A stretch of DNA of 64,000 nt from JAJKIV01 sp036741775 (GCA_036741775.1 DAINRQ010000013.1:1-64000); one strand, 5' to 3'. Positions 1 to 9,788 are shown, counted from the first letter of the stretch. A program made the numbers and translations. Notes: a model not told the origin generated them from the sequence alone.

Positions 1-1157
1 ACACGACGTGGTACAACAGCAAGGCGTTCGAGCTCGCGAAGGTCACGAAGGACACACCGGACCCGGAGCATGGACGGTTCTTTCGTGACCCCGACGGCAC
101 CCCGAACGGGCGGGTCGCCGAACAGGCACGGGGGGTGCTCAATCGTGTCGGGCGGCGCGAGCGATTCACCGCCGAGCAGCAGCGTGACCGGGCGCGCGCG
201 GGGATGCGTCACATCTCGACGCTGCTCACCGCGGCGGGGCTCACGAGCGTTCACGACGCGGGGACGGGTGCCGACAAGGTTCGCGCGTACCAGGACTGCC
301 ACCGGAACGGCGAGCTGCGCCACCGCGCGTACATGATGATCCGCGGGCCGTACGAGCAGTTCAAGGCGGCCGGCATCTCGACCGGCTTCGGCGACGAGTG
401 GGTGCGCGTGGGCGGTGTGAAGTACGGCGCGGACGGGTCCGCGTCCGAGCGCACCATGCGCATGAGCACACCGTACGTCGGCACGAACGACTACGGCATT
501 CTCACGATGACCCAGCAGGAGATCGACGAAGCCGTCGAGGACGCGCATCGCAACGGATGGCAGGTGGGGATCCACGCGAACGGCGATGTCACCATCGACA
601 TGGTGCTCAACGCCTACGAGCGTGTACTGAAGCAATGGCCCGACCCGAACCGCCGGCATCGGATAGAGCATTGTTCTCTCGTGAACCCCAGTCTCCTCAC
701 TCGCATCAAGGCGGCCGGCGCGATCCCGACCCCGTTCTGGACGTACGTCTACTATCACGGCGAGAAGTGGCAGGAGTACGGCGAGGAGAAGATGCGCTGG
801 ATGTTCGCGCACCGGTCGTTCCTCGACGCGGGCATCGACGCGCCGGGCGCGTCGGACTACACGCCCGGGCCGTTCGAGCCGCTCATGGCGATCCAGAGCA
901 TGGTGACACGCACCGACTACAAGGGCCGGGTGTGGGGCGCAAACCAGAAGGTGACCGTGGACGAGGCGCTTCGGATCGGGACGATCAACGGCGCCCGTGC
1001 CTCACGCGAGGAGGCGATCAAGGGATCCATCACCGCGGGCAAGCTGGCCGACTTCGTGCTGCTCGATAAGGACCCGCACGACGTCGTACCTAACGAGATC
1101 AAGGATATCCGGGTCGCGCGCACGGTCGTGGGTGGAACGACGATGCACGAGGGGTAG
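1..1157 (+). CDS. Amidohydrolase family 3 (YtcJ-like), 5' end missing
   Basis: The reading frame (codons start at base 3) is open from the window edge, so the gene begins upstream; about 384 C-terminal residues are visible. The frame carries the signatures of YtcJ-type metal-dependent amidohydrolases: an early DTPDPEHGRFFRDPDG segment, then GIHANGD (the family's HAxGD metal-site region), RHRIEHC, the SDYTPGPFEPL loop that normally holds the catalytic Asp, and a C-terminal INGARASREE ... GKLADFVLLDKDP segment typical of the closing beta-sandwich. Family members hydrolyse amide or cyclic C-N bonds; the substrate cannot be told, and a signal peptide would lie outside the window. A GTG at 135 could be mistaken for a start, but homology clearly continues upstream of it. 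Confidence 0.88.
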   Translation, partial: TTWYNSKAFELAKVTKDTPDPEHGRFFRDPDGTPNGRVAEQARGVLNRVGRRERFTAEQQRDRARAGMRHISTLLTAAGLTSVHDAGTGADKVRAYQDCHRNGELRHRAYMMIRGPYEQFKAAGISTGFGDEWVRVGGVKYGADGSASERTMRMSTPYVGTNDYGILTMTQQEIDEAVEDAHRNGWQVGIHANGDVTIDMVLNAYERVLKQWPDPNRRHRIEHCSLVNPSLLTRIKAAGAIPTPFWTYVYYHGEKWQEYGEEKMRWMFAHRSFLDAGIDAPGASDYTPGPFEPLMAIQSMVTRTDYKGRVWGANQKVTVDEALRIGTINGARASREEAIKGSITAGKLADFVLLDKDPHDVVPNEIKDIRVARTVVGGTTMHEG

Positions 1158-1208
1158 TGGGCCCACGTCTTGCTGATCCTTTTCGGTCTCTTCAGTAACG
1201 AGGGTGAT

Positions 1209-1499
1209 GTGAGCGAGAGAGAGAAAAGGTCCGATCGCAGTGACGAAGCCGGAGAGCCGTCGCGGCATCCGTCATACGACCCGTCGGGTGAGGCCACCGG
1301 AAGCAGCACGGGGCTGCCCGGGCGCGACTTTGCCGGTGAGGAGTTCGCGGACGCCGAGGCGGAACAGGCTCGCGGGCGCCGCGAGAGCATGGCCAGCCGC
1401 GACAACACGGCACTCGGGCCGCACGATCAGGGGTCGGGTGACCGGAGCGGCCGGCGGGAAGGGTCAGGCGAGGGAATCCACACGGACGAACCCAGGTAG
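1209..1499 (+). CDS. Small hydrophilic, probably disordered protein
   Basis: A 96-codon frame beginning with GTG at 1209 has a purine-rich GAGGGT five bases upstream. A longer version would start at TTG 1170. The product is extremely rich in Glu, Asp, Arg, Ser and Gly, with no hydrophobic core (it opens SEREKRSDRSDEAGE), so it would be disordered. Third codon positions are mostly G or C, like the neighbours, which argues mildly for a real gene. No family recognised. It follows the amidohydrolase on the same strand and converges with the permease at 1519. It could still be a chance frame in GC-rich DNA. Confidence 0.4.
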   Translation: MSEREKRSDRSDEAGEPSRHPSYDPSGEATGSSTGLPGRDFAGEEFADAEAEQARGRRESMASRDNTALGPHDQGSGDRSGRREGSGEGIHTDEPR

Positions 1500-1518
1500 G
1501 GCTCGTTTCTTTGGCCCA

Positions 1519-3939
1519 CTACTGCTCCTGTCGTAGTGCCAATCCGGGGTCCGTCCGCAGCGCTCGTCGAACTGCGGGGAGCGCGGCAAGTACCGCCATG
1601 AACACCATGAGTGCGACCGCACCGGAAAGCGCGACCGGATCCGCCGGACCAATGCCGAAAACGAAGCGTCCGAGGAGCGGCGAGAGTAACCAGGCACCAA
1701 CGAGCCCGAGCGCGAGTCCCAGCACGACGCTGCGGCCCTGATCGCGGGTTATCGCTCGCGCGATCGAGGACCTCGCCGCACCCAGTGCGAGTCGAATCGC
1801 GATCTCGCGGCGGCGCTGACTGACGGTGCGCGCGACGACGCCGAACACACCGACGGCCGTCAGCGATGCCGCCGCCAGGCCGAACGCGCCAAGAAGCGTC
1901 GTGCGGTACCGCTCGGGCGAGATCGATCGGGCAACCCGCGACGCCATCGGCTCGAGCTCGGCGATCGGAATGGTGGGGTCCACCGACCACGTCGCGCTGC
2001 GCACCGCACCGGCGAGGCCAGCCGGATCGCCACTCGTCGCGAGCACCATGGTCATCTCGCGCGTGGCAACCCGAGAGTGCGGGAGGTAGATCGTCGGTTG
2101 CTCGTCCTCATCCAGCCGCGTGTGACGCACGTCGCCCACGACCCCGACCACGGTAAACCACGCCCCGAACACCAGCACACGCTTGCCGAGTGCGGGCTCG
2201 TTAGGCCACGAGCGGCGGGCCATGGTTTCGTCAATGACGAGTTCGTTGACCCCGTCCGCTGGCGCGTTGCTGAGGCCGCGCCCGGCGCGCAGCGGAATGT
2301 CGAGCGCGGCGAAGTACTCCGGCGTCACGACACGCCGCTGCACGTTCGGTCGCTCGGACGGGTTCGTCGTTATCACACCCTCGAGGTCGATGCTCGTGGT
2401 CGAGTTCCGCCCCGAGAGCGGCAAGTTCGACGTCCCCGCGACGCGTTGGACTCCAGGCAACGCCTCGAGTCGTTGCGCGAGGCGCGCGTAGTACTCGCCA
2501 ACCGCACTGCGCTCTGCGTAGCGCGACTCCGGTGCGGTGACCGACATCGTGAGGACGCCGTCGGTAGTGAATCCCGGATCCACCGTCCAGAGCGCGCGCA
2601 AGCTGCGGCCGAGAACACTCGCGCCCGCCAGCAGCACCAGCGACATCGCCACCTGCGCAACGACGACTGCATCGAGCAGCGCCGAGCGACGGCGTCCGGC
2701 CTGACGAGCGCTCCCGCGCAACGTGTCGGCGACGGCTCGCCGCGACGTCGATACCGCTGGCGCGAGACCGAAGCTCAACGCCGCACCAACGGTGACGCCA
2801 AGCGCGACGGCCACCACGCGAAGATCCATCACCACCGCGTCGAGCCTCGGCATCGATGCAGGTGCGACCGCGACGAGCAGGCGCGTTCCCACCCAGGCCA
2901 GCATGACCCCCAGGAGACCGCCGGCCGTCGCGATGACGGCGCTCTCGGTAAAGAGCTGACGAACGATCCGACCGGCCGACGCACCAAAGGCGGTACGTGT
3001 CGCGATCTCGTGCTCGCGAGCTGAAGCCTCTCCGAGGAGTAGCATCGTGATGTTCGCACAGGCGATGAGCAGGAGCAGCACGACGCCAGCACTGAGAAGC
3101 ACGAGGGGTGCCCGGGCCGCCGCGGTTTCTGCCTCGAGGCGTGGGACAATTCGTGCCCCCCGCTCTGCTCGGCCAGCCGCGGCGCGCACGATGCGGTCGG
3201 TCTCGAACATTGCTGCGTCGAGCGGCACACCTGGCCGGAGCCGAGCGATTCCCTCGTAGGAGCTGTCGAACTGCTGCCCGCCGCCGTCGGACCCGAGCGG
3301 GATCCAGACCACGGCCGCGTCAGCGATACTCGACGTTAGGCGACGCAGACGGAACCCGGCGGGCATGACGCCCACGATGCGATAGCGGGCGTCATCGAGC
3401 GTGATGAACCGGTCCACCACCGTCGGGTCCGAGCCGAACCGACTCACCCACATCTCGTGCGAGATGACCGCGAGCCGTTCCGTTCCCGGCCCCTCCTCAC
3501 CGGGCAGGAACCATCGACCCAACGACACCCGCGTCCCGAGAAGCGGAAGCAGGGACGGAGTCGCGGTGGACACCGCAACCTGGGTCGGCTCGCCGACGCC
3601 CGTGAGCGCCATCTCCTGGTCCCCGTAGATGGCGACGTCGGAGAACGAGCGCTGAGCAGCACGCCACTGCTGGTATTCCGGGAACGTGAACCACAGTCGG
3701 TCCCAGCGACGGCGCAAAGTGGTCTGGTCGCGGAATCGTGTGTCGGTCTGCCACACAGTCACGAGCTCGCCCGCATTGCGGAACGGGAGCGGGCGCAGGA
3801 GCACGCCGTCAACGATCGTGAAAATCGCGGTCGCGGCGCCGATGCCGAGGGCGATGGTCGCGATGGCAACGGCGGCGAAGGCCGGCCGACGACGAAGCGT
3901 ACGCAGCGCGAACGTTACATCCTGTCCGAGCGTTCCCAC
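1519..3939 (-). CDS. ADOP-family FtsX/MacB-like permease
   Basis: About 806 residues. It is an orphan permease of the 'acidobacterial duplicated orphan permease' type, with two modules of MacB-like periplasmic core domain followed by FtsX transmembrane helices. Visible signatures are the N-terminal FALRTLRRRPAF, the first helix LGIGAATAIFTIVDGVLLRPLPF, the central LLLIACANITMLLLGEAS with AFGAS, a second-module helix around DAVVVAQVAMSLVLLAGAS, and the C-terminal RREIAIRLALGA. No ABC ATPase gene lies nearby, as is usual for this family. The chosen start is GTG at 3939, which has GGAG eight bases upstream and matches the usual family N-terminus; a TTG at 3990 would add 17 residues. The gene is divergent from the permease at 4099. 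The exported substrate is unknown. Confidence 0.93.
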   Translation of the reverse strand: MGTLGQDVTFALRTLRRRPAFAAVAIATIALGIGAATAIFTIVDGVLLRPLPFRNAGELVTVWQTDTRFRDQTTLRRRWDRLWFTFPEYQQWRAAQRSFSDVAIYGDQEMALTGVGEPTQVAVSTATPSLLPLLGTRVSLGRWFLPGEEGPGTERLAVISHEMWVSRFGSDPTVVDRFITLDDARYRIVGVMPAGFRLRRLTSSIADAAVVWIPLGSDGGGQQFDSSYEGIARLRPGVPLDAAMFETDRIVRAAAGRAERGARIVPRLEAETAAARAPLVLLSAGVVLLLLIACANITMLLLGEASAREHEIATRTAFGASAGRIVRQLFTESAVIATAGGLLGVMLAWVGTRLLVAVAPASMPRLDAVVMDLRVVAVALGVTVGAALSFGLAPAVSTSRRAVADTLRGSARQAGRRRSALLDAVVVAQVAMSLVLLAGASVLGRSLRALWTVDPGFTTDGVLTMSVTAPESRYAERSAVGEYYARLAQRLEALPGVQRVAGTSNLPLSGRNSTTSIDLEGVITTNPSERPNVQRRVVTPEYFAALDIPLRAGRGLSNAPADGVNELVIDETMARRSWPNEPALGKRVLVFGAWFTVVGVVGDVRHTRLDEDEQPTIYLPHSRVATREMTMVLATSGDPAGLAGAVRSATWSVDPTIPIAELEPMASRVARSISPERYRTTLLGAFGLAAASLTAVGVFGVVARTVSQRRREIAIRLALGAARSSIARAITRDQGRSVVLGLALGLVGAWLLSPLLGRFVFGIGPADPVALSGAVALMVFMAVLAALPAVRRALRTDPGLALRQEQ

Positions 3940-4098
3940 CGACGGCGCTCCGGTAGAAGTGGTTCTCGTTCGATAGGTCGTGAAGGGCAAAGGTTCAATG
4001 GGTATTGGTCATCACGCAATCCTACCGTTCCATCCCACGGTGGATTGCCATGGCATGCGACGCGGCCAATCGTCGACGCTCCTGCGACGACCGGTAGA

Positions 4099-6564
4099 AT
4101 GAGCCCCCTTCCGTCCGACCTGCGCTTCGCGCTCCGCGAGATCCGCCGCCACCCGGCTGCGTCCTTCATCCCCGTACTGGCCCTCGCGCTCGGCATCGGT
4201 GCAGCGACCGCCGTGTTCAGCGTCGTGAACGGGGTCCTTCTGCGACCATTACCGTATCACGAACCGGATCGGCTGATCAACATCTGGAACGACATCGGTG
4301 AGGGACCAACGGCGCAATCGCTTCCTGCCGTGTCGGCCCATGACTGGCGCTACTATCGCCAGAACACAACGCGTTTCGTCGATTTCGCGGCAGCGACCGG
4401 CGGTGTCGAGCTCGGCGCGACCGGAATCGTCGGCGGCGCGGGCGTCACGCCCGAGAAGGTGGTGATCGGCGGACTCTCGGCGAACTTCCTCCCGTTGCTC
4501 GGCGTTCGGCCAATGCTCGGACGCTCATTCACGCCGGAGGAGGACGTGGCCGGGGGACCACGCACCGTCATCCTGAGTCACCCCTTCTGGCTTCGACGAT
4601 TCAACGGCGACTCGGCCATCGTCGGGAAGACCATCGAGATCGACGATATCCTCCGCACCGTCGTTGGCGTGCTACCGCCGAGCTTCCGGTTGATGCACCC
4701 GGCCGAGACGTACGTGTTGCGCGATTCGGACGTGTACACACCGCTCCAGCTGAACTGGGATGGCCCGGGACGCGGGATCTACTTCACGGTGTACACGGTG
4801 ATCGGCCGCCTGAAGCCGGGCGTCACGCTCGCCGAGGCGCAGACCGATCTCGCGTCGATCGCGGCCGGGCTGCGCGCGGTGAATGCCGAGTACAAGACCA
4901 CCCCGCTCGTGATTCGCGGAATCCCACTGCATCAGGATGTGGTCAAGTCCGTGCGGCCCGCGCTCCTCGTGCTGCTCGCCGCCGTGGGGCTGCTAGTGCT
5001 CATTGCCTGCGCAAATGTAGCGAACCTGCTGCTGGCGCGAGCGAGCGCCCGCGAGCGGGAGATCGCGGTGCGGCTCGCGGTCGGTGCGTCCCGGTGGCAG
5101 GTCGTTAGGCAGCTGCTCGTCGAGAGTGTAGTCCTGACGGCCATCGCGGGCGCACTGGGCGTTGCGCTCGCGGTCGCCGGCGTCTGGTACCTCACGGCGG
5201 CACAGCCGATGGAGCTCCCGCGGCTGCGGGACATCGCGGTCGACTGGCGCGTGCTCGTCTTCGCATCGGTATTGCTGTGCGCAACTGCCTTGCTCTGCGG
5301 GCTCGCTCCGGCCCTGCACGCTTCGCGGCAATCGCTCGGACGCATTCTGGGTAGCGGCCGCGTCGCGAATCACGGAAAGCAGCCGATGCTCAGGACCGTG
5401 CTCATTGTGGCCGAGGTCGCGCTGTCCATGGTGCTGCTCGTGGGCGCGGGGTTGCTCGTGCGAAGCTTCGGTCAGCTTCAGGCCGTGCGACCCGGGTTCG
5501 TGGCGGATGGGACGCTGTCATTTCACGTCGCGCTCCCACGCTCGAAATATCAGAACTTCCAGCAGCGCCATGCCTTCGCGTCCGACCTTCTCGGGCGCCT
5601 CCGCGGCATTTCAGGCGTACAGTCCGTTGGTGCGACGTCGAACCTCCCGCTGACCGGACAGGCACCGACTCGCTGGTACGCGTTCGACGGCAAGCCCGAG
5701 CAGTGGCAGAGCCTGCACGCCGAAGGGCTATCCGTGACGCCAGACTTCTTTGCCGCTGCCGGAACGCGGCTGCTGGCGGGGCGCCTCTTCACCGACGCGG
5801 ACGACAACAACGCGCCGCCCGTCGTGATCATCGACGAAGTGATTGCCCGGAACGGGTGGGGGTGGCCTAACGTGAACCCCGTCGGTCAGCGCATTCAGCT
5901 CGCGCCGCTCGAGTCGCCGCAGCCGTGGGGCACGGTGGTGGGCGTCGTCGAGCACGTGCGGAGCGGCGACCTGCGTGAGGATGGCCTCCCGCAGATCTAC
6001 TGGTCGTTCAAAGCGCGCACGCCGGGCAACATGAACTTCGTGCTGCGATCGTCACTGCCACCCGCGCAGCTCGCGGCGACGGTGCAGCGCGCGGTGAGCG
6101 AGGTAAATCCGGGCATGCCGGTGACGAACGTCGCGCCTCTCACGAAGTACCTGAATGCCGCCCTGGCGGAAGCGCGATTCGCCTTACTGCTCATGCAGAT
6201 TGTCGGTGGCCTCGCGGCATTCCTGGCCGCCGTAGGGCTGTACAGTGTGATCTCGTTCGTCGTCGCGCACCGTACGCGCGAGTTCGGCATTCGCCTCGCG
6301 CTGGGCGAGACGCCCGCAGGACTCCAGCGATGGGTCGTCGCGCGTGGGATGAGTCTCGTGATGCTCGGCGCGCTGGTCGGTGCGGGCGTAGCACTCGTCG
6401 CGGTCCAGGCCGTGCAGGCGTTGCTGTATCAGGTCAGCCCGCGTGATCCGGTGATCTTTGCAACCGTTGGTGTTGCCCTGTTAGTCGTTGGCGTGATCGC
6501 CTGCTACGTTCCCGCGCGGCGAGCCAGCGGGTCCGATCCGCTCACGGCGCTGCGGGCGGAGTAG
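4099..6564 (+). CDS. ADOP-family FtsX/MacB-like permease
   Basis: 821 residues. ATG at 4099 gives the usual family start (PSDLRFALREIRRHPAAS); the frame is open much further upstream but carries no homology there. The first helix is near residues 20-42 (LGIGAATAVFSVVNGVLLRP). The first FtsX block starts near residue 284 (LVLIACANVANLLLARASA, then REIAVRLAVGAS). The second module's helix is near 430, and the last FtsX block is near 693 onward (TREFGIRLALGE). The duplicated module layout and length match ADOP permeases, which are thought to act in ABC-like export or efflux but lack a linked ATPase. It is divergent from 3939 and converges closely (8 bp) with the permease ending at 6573. Confidence 0.94.
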   Translation: MSPLPSDLRFALREIRRHPAASFIPVLALALGIGAATAVFSVVNGVLLRPLPYHEPDRLINIWNDIGEGPTAQSLPAVSAHDWRYYRQNTTRFVDFAAATGGVELGATGIVGGAGVTPEKVVIGGLSANFLPLLGVRPMLGRSFTPEEDVAGGPRTVILSHPFWLRRFNGDSAIVGKTIEIDDILRTVVGVLPPSFRLMHPAETYVLRDSDVYTPLQLNWDGPGRGIYFTVYTVIGRLKPGVTLAEAQTDLASIAAGLRAVNAEYKTTPLVIRGIPLHQDVVKSVRPALLVLLAAVGLLVLIACANVANLLLARASAREREIAVRLAVGASRWQVVRQLLVESVVLTAIAGALGVALAVAGVWYLTAAQPMELPRLRDIAVDWRVLVFASVLLCATALLCGLAPALHASRQSLGRILGSGRVANHGKQPMLRTVLIVAEVALSMVLLVGAGLLVRSFGQLQAVRPGFVADGTLSFHVALPRSKYQNFQQRHAFASDLLGRLRGISGVQSVGATSNLPLTGQAPTRWYAFDGKPEQWQSLHAEGLSVTPDFFAAAGTRLLAGRLFTDADDNNAPPVVIIDEVIARNGWGWPNVNPVGQRIQLAPLESPQPWGTVVGVVEHVRSGDLREDGLPQIYWSFKARTPGNMNFVLRSSLPPAQLAATVQRAVSEVNPGMPVTNVAPLTKYLNAALAEARFALLLMQIVGGLAAFLAAVGLYSVISFVVAHRTREFGIRLALGETPAGLQRWVVARGMSLVMLGALVGAGVALVAVQAVQALLYQVSPRDPVIFATVGVALLVVGVIACYVPARRASGSDPLTALRAE

Positions 6565-6572
6565 CCGCCGGG

Positions 6573-9227
6573 CTACTCGCTCCGCATGATCTCCGCCGGT
6601 TGAACGCGAGTGGCCTGCCGGACCGGCACGAGAGACGCGACCACCGCCGAAGTGCCGAGCACCACGACGATGGCGCCGAAGGTGCTCGGGTCGGTTGGGG
6701 TAACACCGTAGAGCTGCGACGCGAGCAGACGTGTCAGCGCAAGGCTCAGCGCCACGCCGAGTGCCAGGCCACCGGCTACGAGCGCGACGCCTTCGCGCGC
6801 AACGAGGGCGCGAATGTCCCAGACGCTCGCGCCGACGGCAACGCGAACGGCGATCTCACGCCGCCGCTGCGCCACCACGTATGTGAGTGACGCATACAAG
6901 CCGAGCATCGCGAGTCCTAACGCGAGCAGGGCGAACAGTGAGAGGACCGTAGCCAACGCTCGGTGCCGGCTGGTCGCGTGCTCGGTCATTTCGCTGAGCC
7001 GCCTCACGTTGCCGAGGCCCAGGCGATCATCGACACGCGCCACCGCGCGCTGTAGCGCCGGCCCCAGCTCCGCTGGATCGCCCGTGGCGCGCGCAAGGAC
7101 GAAGAGCAACGGAATGGGGTCCTGCGCGAACGGGACGTAGATCTCGGGAGTCGGAGTGGACTCGACCGGTTGGTGCATCTCCCCCACCACACCCACGATG
7201 GTTCGGAGCATCGAGTCGCTACCGACCCGGACCTGCTGCCCCACGGCCGCCTGGCCAGGCCAGAGCTCTCGCGCGAGCCGCTCACTCACGATCACGACGG
7301 GCAACGCCTCACTATCGTCCTGCGCGCCGAAGACGCGACCGTCTCGCAGAGGGATGTCGAGGACGTCGAAGTACCCGGGCGTCACGATATACTGCGCGGC
7401 GGGCGGTCCAGAGTCCGTTCGCGCAGCGCCGCCCTCCGCGCGCACGCGCACATCGTTCAGCGTGAACGTCCGCAATGGATCGGGGAACGACACGGCGACA
7501 CCGCGGACGCCTGGCGTCTCGGCGATGCCCGCGAGCAAACGCTCCGTACCCGCTCGTTGCCCGGCAGCGTCCGTATAGCGAGTGGGCGGCAGAAACATGT
7601 CGCCCTTCACGACGTGCTGGTCGTTGAAGCCGAGCGACGTGGTGGCAATGGTGAGAATCGTCCGCGCCATGAGCCCTGCGCCTGCCAGTAGCATCATCGT
7701 GAAGGCCACCTGTGCCACGATGAGCCCGCGTCGCAGCACCGGCGACGCGAGCGAGCGCGCGGCCCCTTTCTGGCTGCCGAGCGCGCCGCCCAGGTTCTGC
7801 GCCACGCTCACTACCCGCGTGACGACGAGCGCCGGAATGAGCCCGAACGCCGCGCCGATCAGCGTGCCGGTTCCGACTACGAGGGCGATTAGCGTCGGGC
7901 TCAACGCCAACCGATCCACGCCGCCCGGAATCGCGGCGCCGAGCTGCGTCCCGACCACGTTCCCGACTGTCGTGAGTACCGCGGAGCCGATCGTCGCGCC
8001 GGTGAGTCCCGCGGCGAGCGCGACCACCAGGCTCTCGGTCAGCAACTGCATCGTGATCCGGGCCGGGGACGCGCCGAGCGCGATGCGCAACTGGATTTCA
8101 GCGCGTCTGGTTGCCGCTCGCGCGGTCTGAGCGCCAGCCACACTGGCGCCGGCGATCAGCAGCAGGAAGAGCGCGCCACCCATGAGCGCCACGAGCGCCG
8201 GCCTGATCCGAAAGGTGTACTCGTCCTGTACGCCGGCGAGCGACAGCCGATAGTTGGGATCGACCTTCCCGAGCTGCGGCAGCGCCACCGCGTTGAGCCG
8301 ACGCTCCGCTTCGTCGATGGACATACCGGGCCTGAGTCGCGCCATCGGTGGGAAGTGAGGCCCGGGTGCGAGCGGGCGTAACACCTCGGTGAACGGGTTG
8401 ATGTGCCACGCGTCGGGCGGCATCACGCCAACCACTGTCGCGACCTCGGCGCGCGTGGGATTGTCGAGGGATTGCAGGCGGATCGATCGCCCGATCAGCG
8501 ACGGATCGCGGTTGTAATGGCGACTCCACAGTCCGTCGCTCAGAATGACGACTGACGAGTTGGGCGCGAATTCGCTGGGGGCGAACGCGCGCCCGAGTGC
8601 CGGCCGCACGCCTAACGCCGAGAAGTACCCGGGCGATACCCAGGCACCGCGCACGGATTCCGTGCGGTCAGCTCCCGCGATCGTGAAGGCGTCGAGGTCC
8701 CATGCGATGACCTCGGCGAACACGCTGTCCGCGATGCGCCAGTTCACGTCTTGCAGCCGCGGCATGTTGGGAAACGGGTCCCGCGTGGGCGCCGGCCGTA
8801 CCATCACGAGGCGATCGGCGTCGGGGTACGGGAGCGCGCGGACGAGGTAGGCGTGAACGACCCCGTACGCCGCAGCGGCGAGGGCGATCGCAATGCCGAG
8901 TGTCAGGACGGTCGAGAGTGCGAACGCGGGTTGGCGTCGCAGCATGCGGATCGCGAGCAGTGCGTCCTGTCTCATGTTGTCCACCCAGAGGGTCTTGCGG
9001 TATTCACGCATGCGTGCCTCGTCCTCCGCGCGGCAGAAGCGCCGCGCGTCGTCGATGTCGCCGAACTCGGTGAGCGCGATCTCTCGCGCGCGCTCTGGCG
9101 AGTGGCCCCGCGTCTCCAGCTCACGCGCCCGCATGGCGAGGTGGAACTGGAACTCGTCGTCCACGTCGGCTGCCCGCGCTCGCGTGAGGCGGAGACGGAG
9201 CCAGCGGCGATAACGTCTGCTGCTCAT
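6573..9227 (-). CDS. ADOP-family permease with N-terminal prefix domain
   Basis: 884 residues starting at ATG 9227, two bases after the TGA of the PadR gene, so the two are translationally coupled. The same frame is open into the PadR gene but is not homologous there. Residues 1-75 form the soluble 'permease prefix' region seen in PadR-linked ADOPs (ADVDDEFQFHLAMRARELE ... EFGDIDDARRF). Next come the first helix (TLGIAIALAAAAYGVVHAY), a MacB-like periplasmic core and an FtsX block in which the usual IACANVANLLLAR is changed to LIAGASVAGAQTARAATR. A second module ends RREIAVRVAVGAS. The altered first FtsX block may mean divergence of function. PadR likely represses its own operon, including this permease. 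Confidence 0.93.
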   Translation of the reverse strand: MSSRRYRRWLRLRLTRARAADVDDEFQFHLAMRARELETRGHSPERAREIALTEFGDIDDARRFCRAEDEARMREYRKTLWVDNMRQDALLAIRMLRRQPAFALSTVLTLGIAIALAAAAYGVVHAYLVRALPYPDADRLVMVRPAPTRDPFPNMPRLQDVNWRIADSVFAEVIAWDLDAFTIAGADRTESVRGAWVSPGYFSALGVRPALGRAFAPSEFAPNSSVVILSDGLWSRHYNRDPSLIGRSIRLQSLDNPTRAEVATVVGVMPPDAWHINPFTEVLRPLAPGPHFPPMARLRPGMSIDEAERRLNAVALPQLGKVDPNYRLSLAGVQDEYTFRIRPALVALMGGALFLLLIAGASVAGAQTARAATRRAEIQLRIALGASPARITMQLLTESLVVALAAGLTGATIGSAVLTTVGNVVGTQLGAAIPGGVDRLALSPTLIALVVGTGTLIGAAFGLIPALVVTRVVSVAQNLGGALGSQKGAARSLASPVLRRGLIVAQVAFTMMLLAGAGLMARTILTIATTSLGFNDQHVVKGDMFLPPTRYTDAAGQRAGTERLLAGIAETPGVRGVAVSFPDPLRTFTLNDVRVRAEGGAARTDSGPPAAQYIVTPGYFDVLDIPLRDGRVFGAQDDSEALPVVIVSERLARELWPGQAAVGQQVRVGSDSMLRTIVGVVGEMHQPVESTPTPEIYVPFAQDPIPLLFVLARATGDPAELGPALQRAVARVDDRLGLGNVRRLSEMTEHATSRHRALATVLSLFALLALGLAMLGLYASLTYVVAQRRREIAVRVAVGASVWDIRALVAREGVALVAGGLALGVALSLALTRLLASQLYGVTPTDPSTFGAIVVVLGTSAVVASLVPVRQATRVQPAEIMRSE

Positions 9228-9229
9228 GT

Positions 9230-9562
9230 TCAGGCCGGCTCCAGCACCTTGTGAACGGCGTCCACGTATTGCTTCCACGCGCTCGTTTCGGCGCGCAGTG
9301 CGGCGCGGCCGGCGGGTGTGAGCTTGTAGAACTTCGCGCGACGGTTCTCGTCGGTGATCCCCCACTCGCCCTCGATGAGATGTTGCCGCTCGAGGCGGTG
9401 GAGGCACTTGTAGAGCGCCGCGTCCACGATCTCGAGCACGCCGGCGGTACGCTGGCGGATGAAGCTCGAGATGCCGTACCCGTGCATGGGCTCCCACGCG
9501 AGAGTGCGCAGGATGAGCAGGTCGAGCGAGCCGTAGAGGAGGTCGTGAGGGTCGCGAGCCAT
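9230..9562 (-). CDS. PadR-family transcriptional regulator
   Basis: 110 residues, the size of the minimal PadR family (winged helix plus one C-terminal dimerisation helix). Family features are visible in order: an N-terminal LLYGSLDLLILRTLAWEPMHGYGI helix pair, the DAALYKCLHRLERQHLIEGE recognition helix, and the wing RRAKFYKLTPAGRAAL. PadR proteins are usually repressors that release DNA on binding a ligand and often autoregulate. It is directly followed by, and coupled to, the ADOP permease at 9227, so it probably controls that permease. Two dyads lie upstream at 9618-9661. The start is ATG at 9562. Confidence 0.93.
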   Translation of the reverse strand: MARDPHDLLYGSLDLLILRTLAWEPMHGYGISSFIRQRTAGVLEIVDAALYKCLHRLERQHLIEGEWGITDENRRAKFYKLTPAGRAALRAETSAWKQYVDAVHKVLEPA

Positions 9563-9617
9563 TGACGTCGGTGAAGGGGTCCTGCTCCACCTCCGGCCGG
9601 CGTCGAAGCACTGGCCG

Positions 9618-9661
9618 AACCGGGTTGCCCAACCCGGTTAGGGCAAGATAGGGGATTCCCC
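9618..9661. promoter_or_regulatory. Candidate PadR operator: two dyads upstream of padR
   Basis: AACCGGGTT at 9618-9626 and its exact reverse complement AACCCGGTT at 9631-9639 are separated by four bases. A second odd palindrome, GGGGATTCCCC, lies at 9651-9661. Both sit 56-99 bp upstream of the PadR start, in the promoter region of the PadR-permease operon and between it and the divergent permease at 9789. PadR proteins bind dyads in their own promoters, so these are the natural operator candidates. The first could also act as an RNA hairpin. Confidence 0.45.
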
Positions 9662-9788
9662 ACTCGCGTCAAGAAACGCGATGCCGAGGCGTTCCCCTGT
9701 GGGGCCGGCCGAGTCTCACCGGCCTCGAGGCAATTCCAAACCGCGGGACATTACCGATTGTCCTATCCGGAGCCCTTTCCACCGGATC

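Noticed and set aside
3457..4098. Upstream extension of the permease at 4099
   Set aside because: Open frame runs antisense through the divergent permease; homology to ADOP begins only at ATG 4099.
9228..9632. N-terminal extension of the permease at 6573 through the PadR gene
   Set aside because: The Arg-rich extension is the PadR gene read in another frame; the true start at 9227 follows the PadR stop by two bases.
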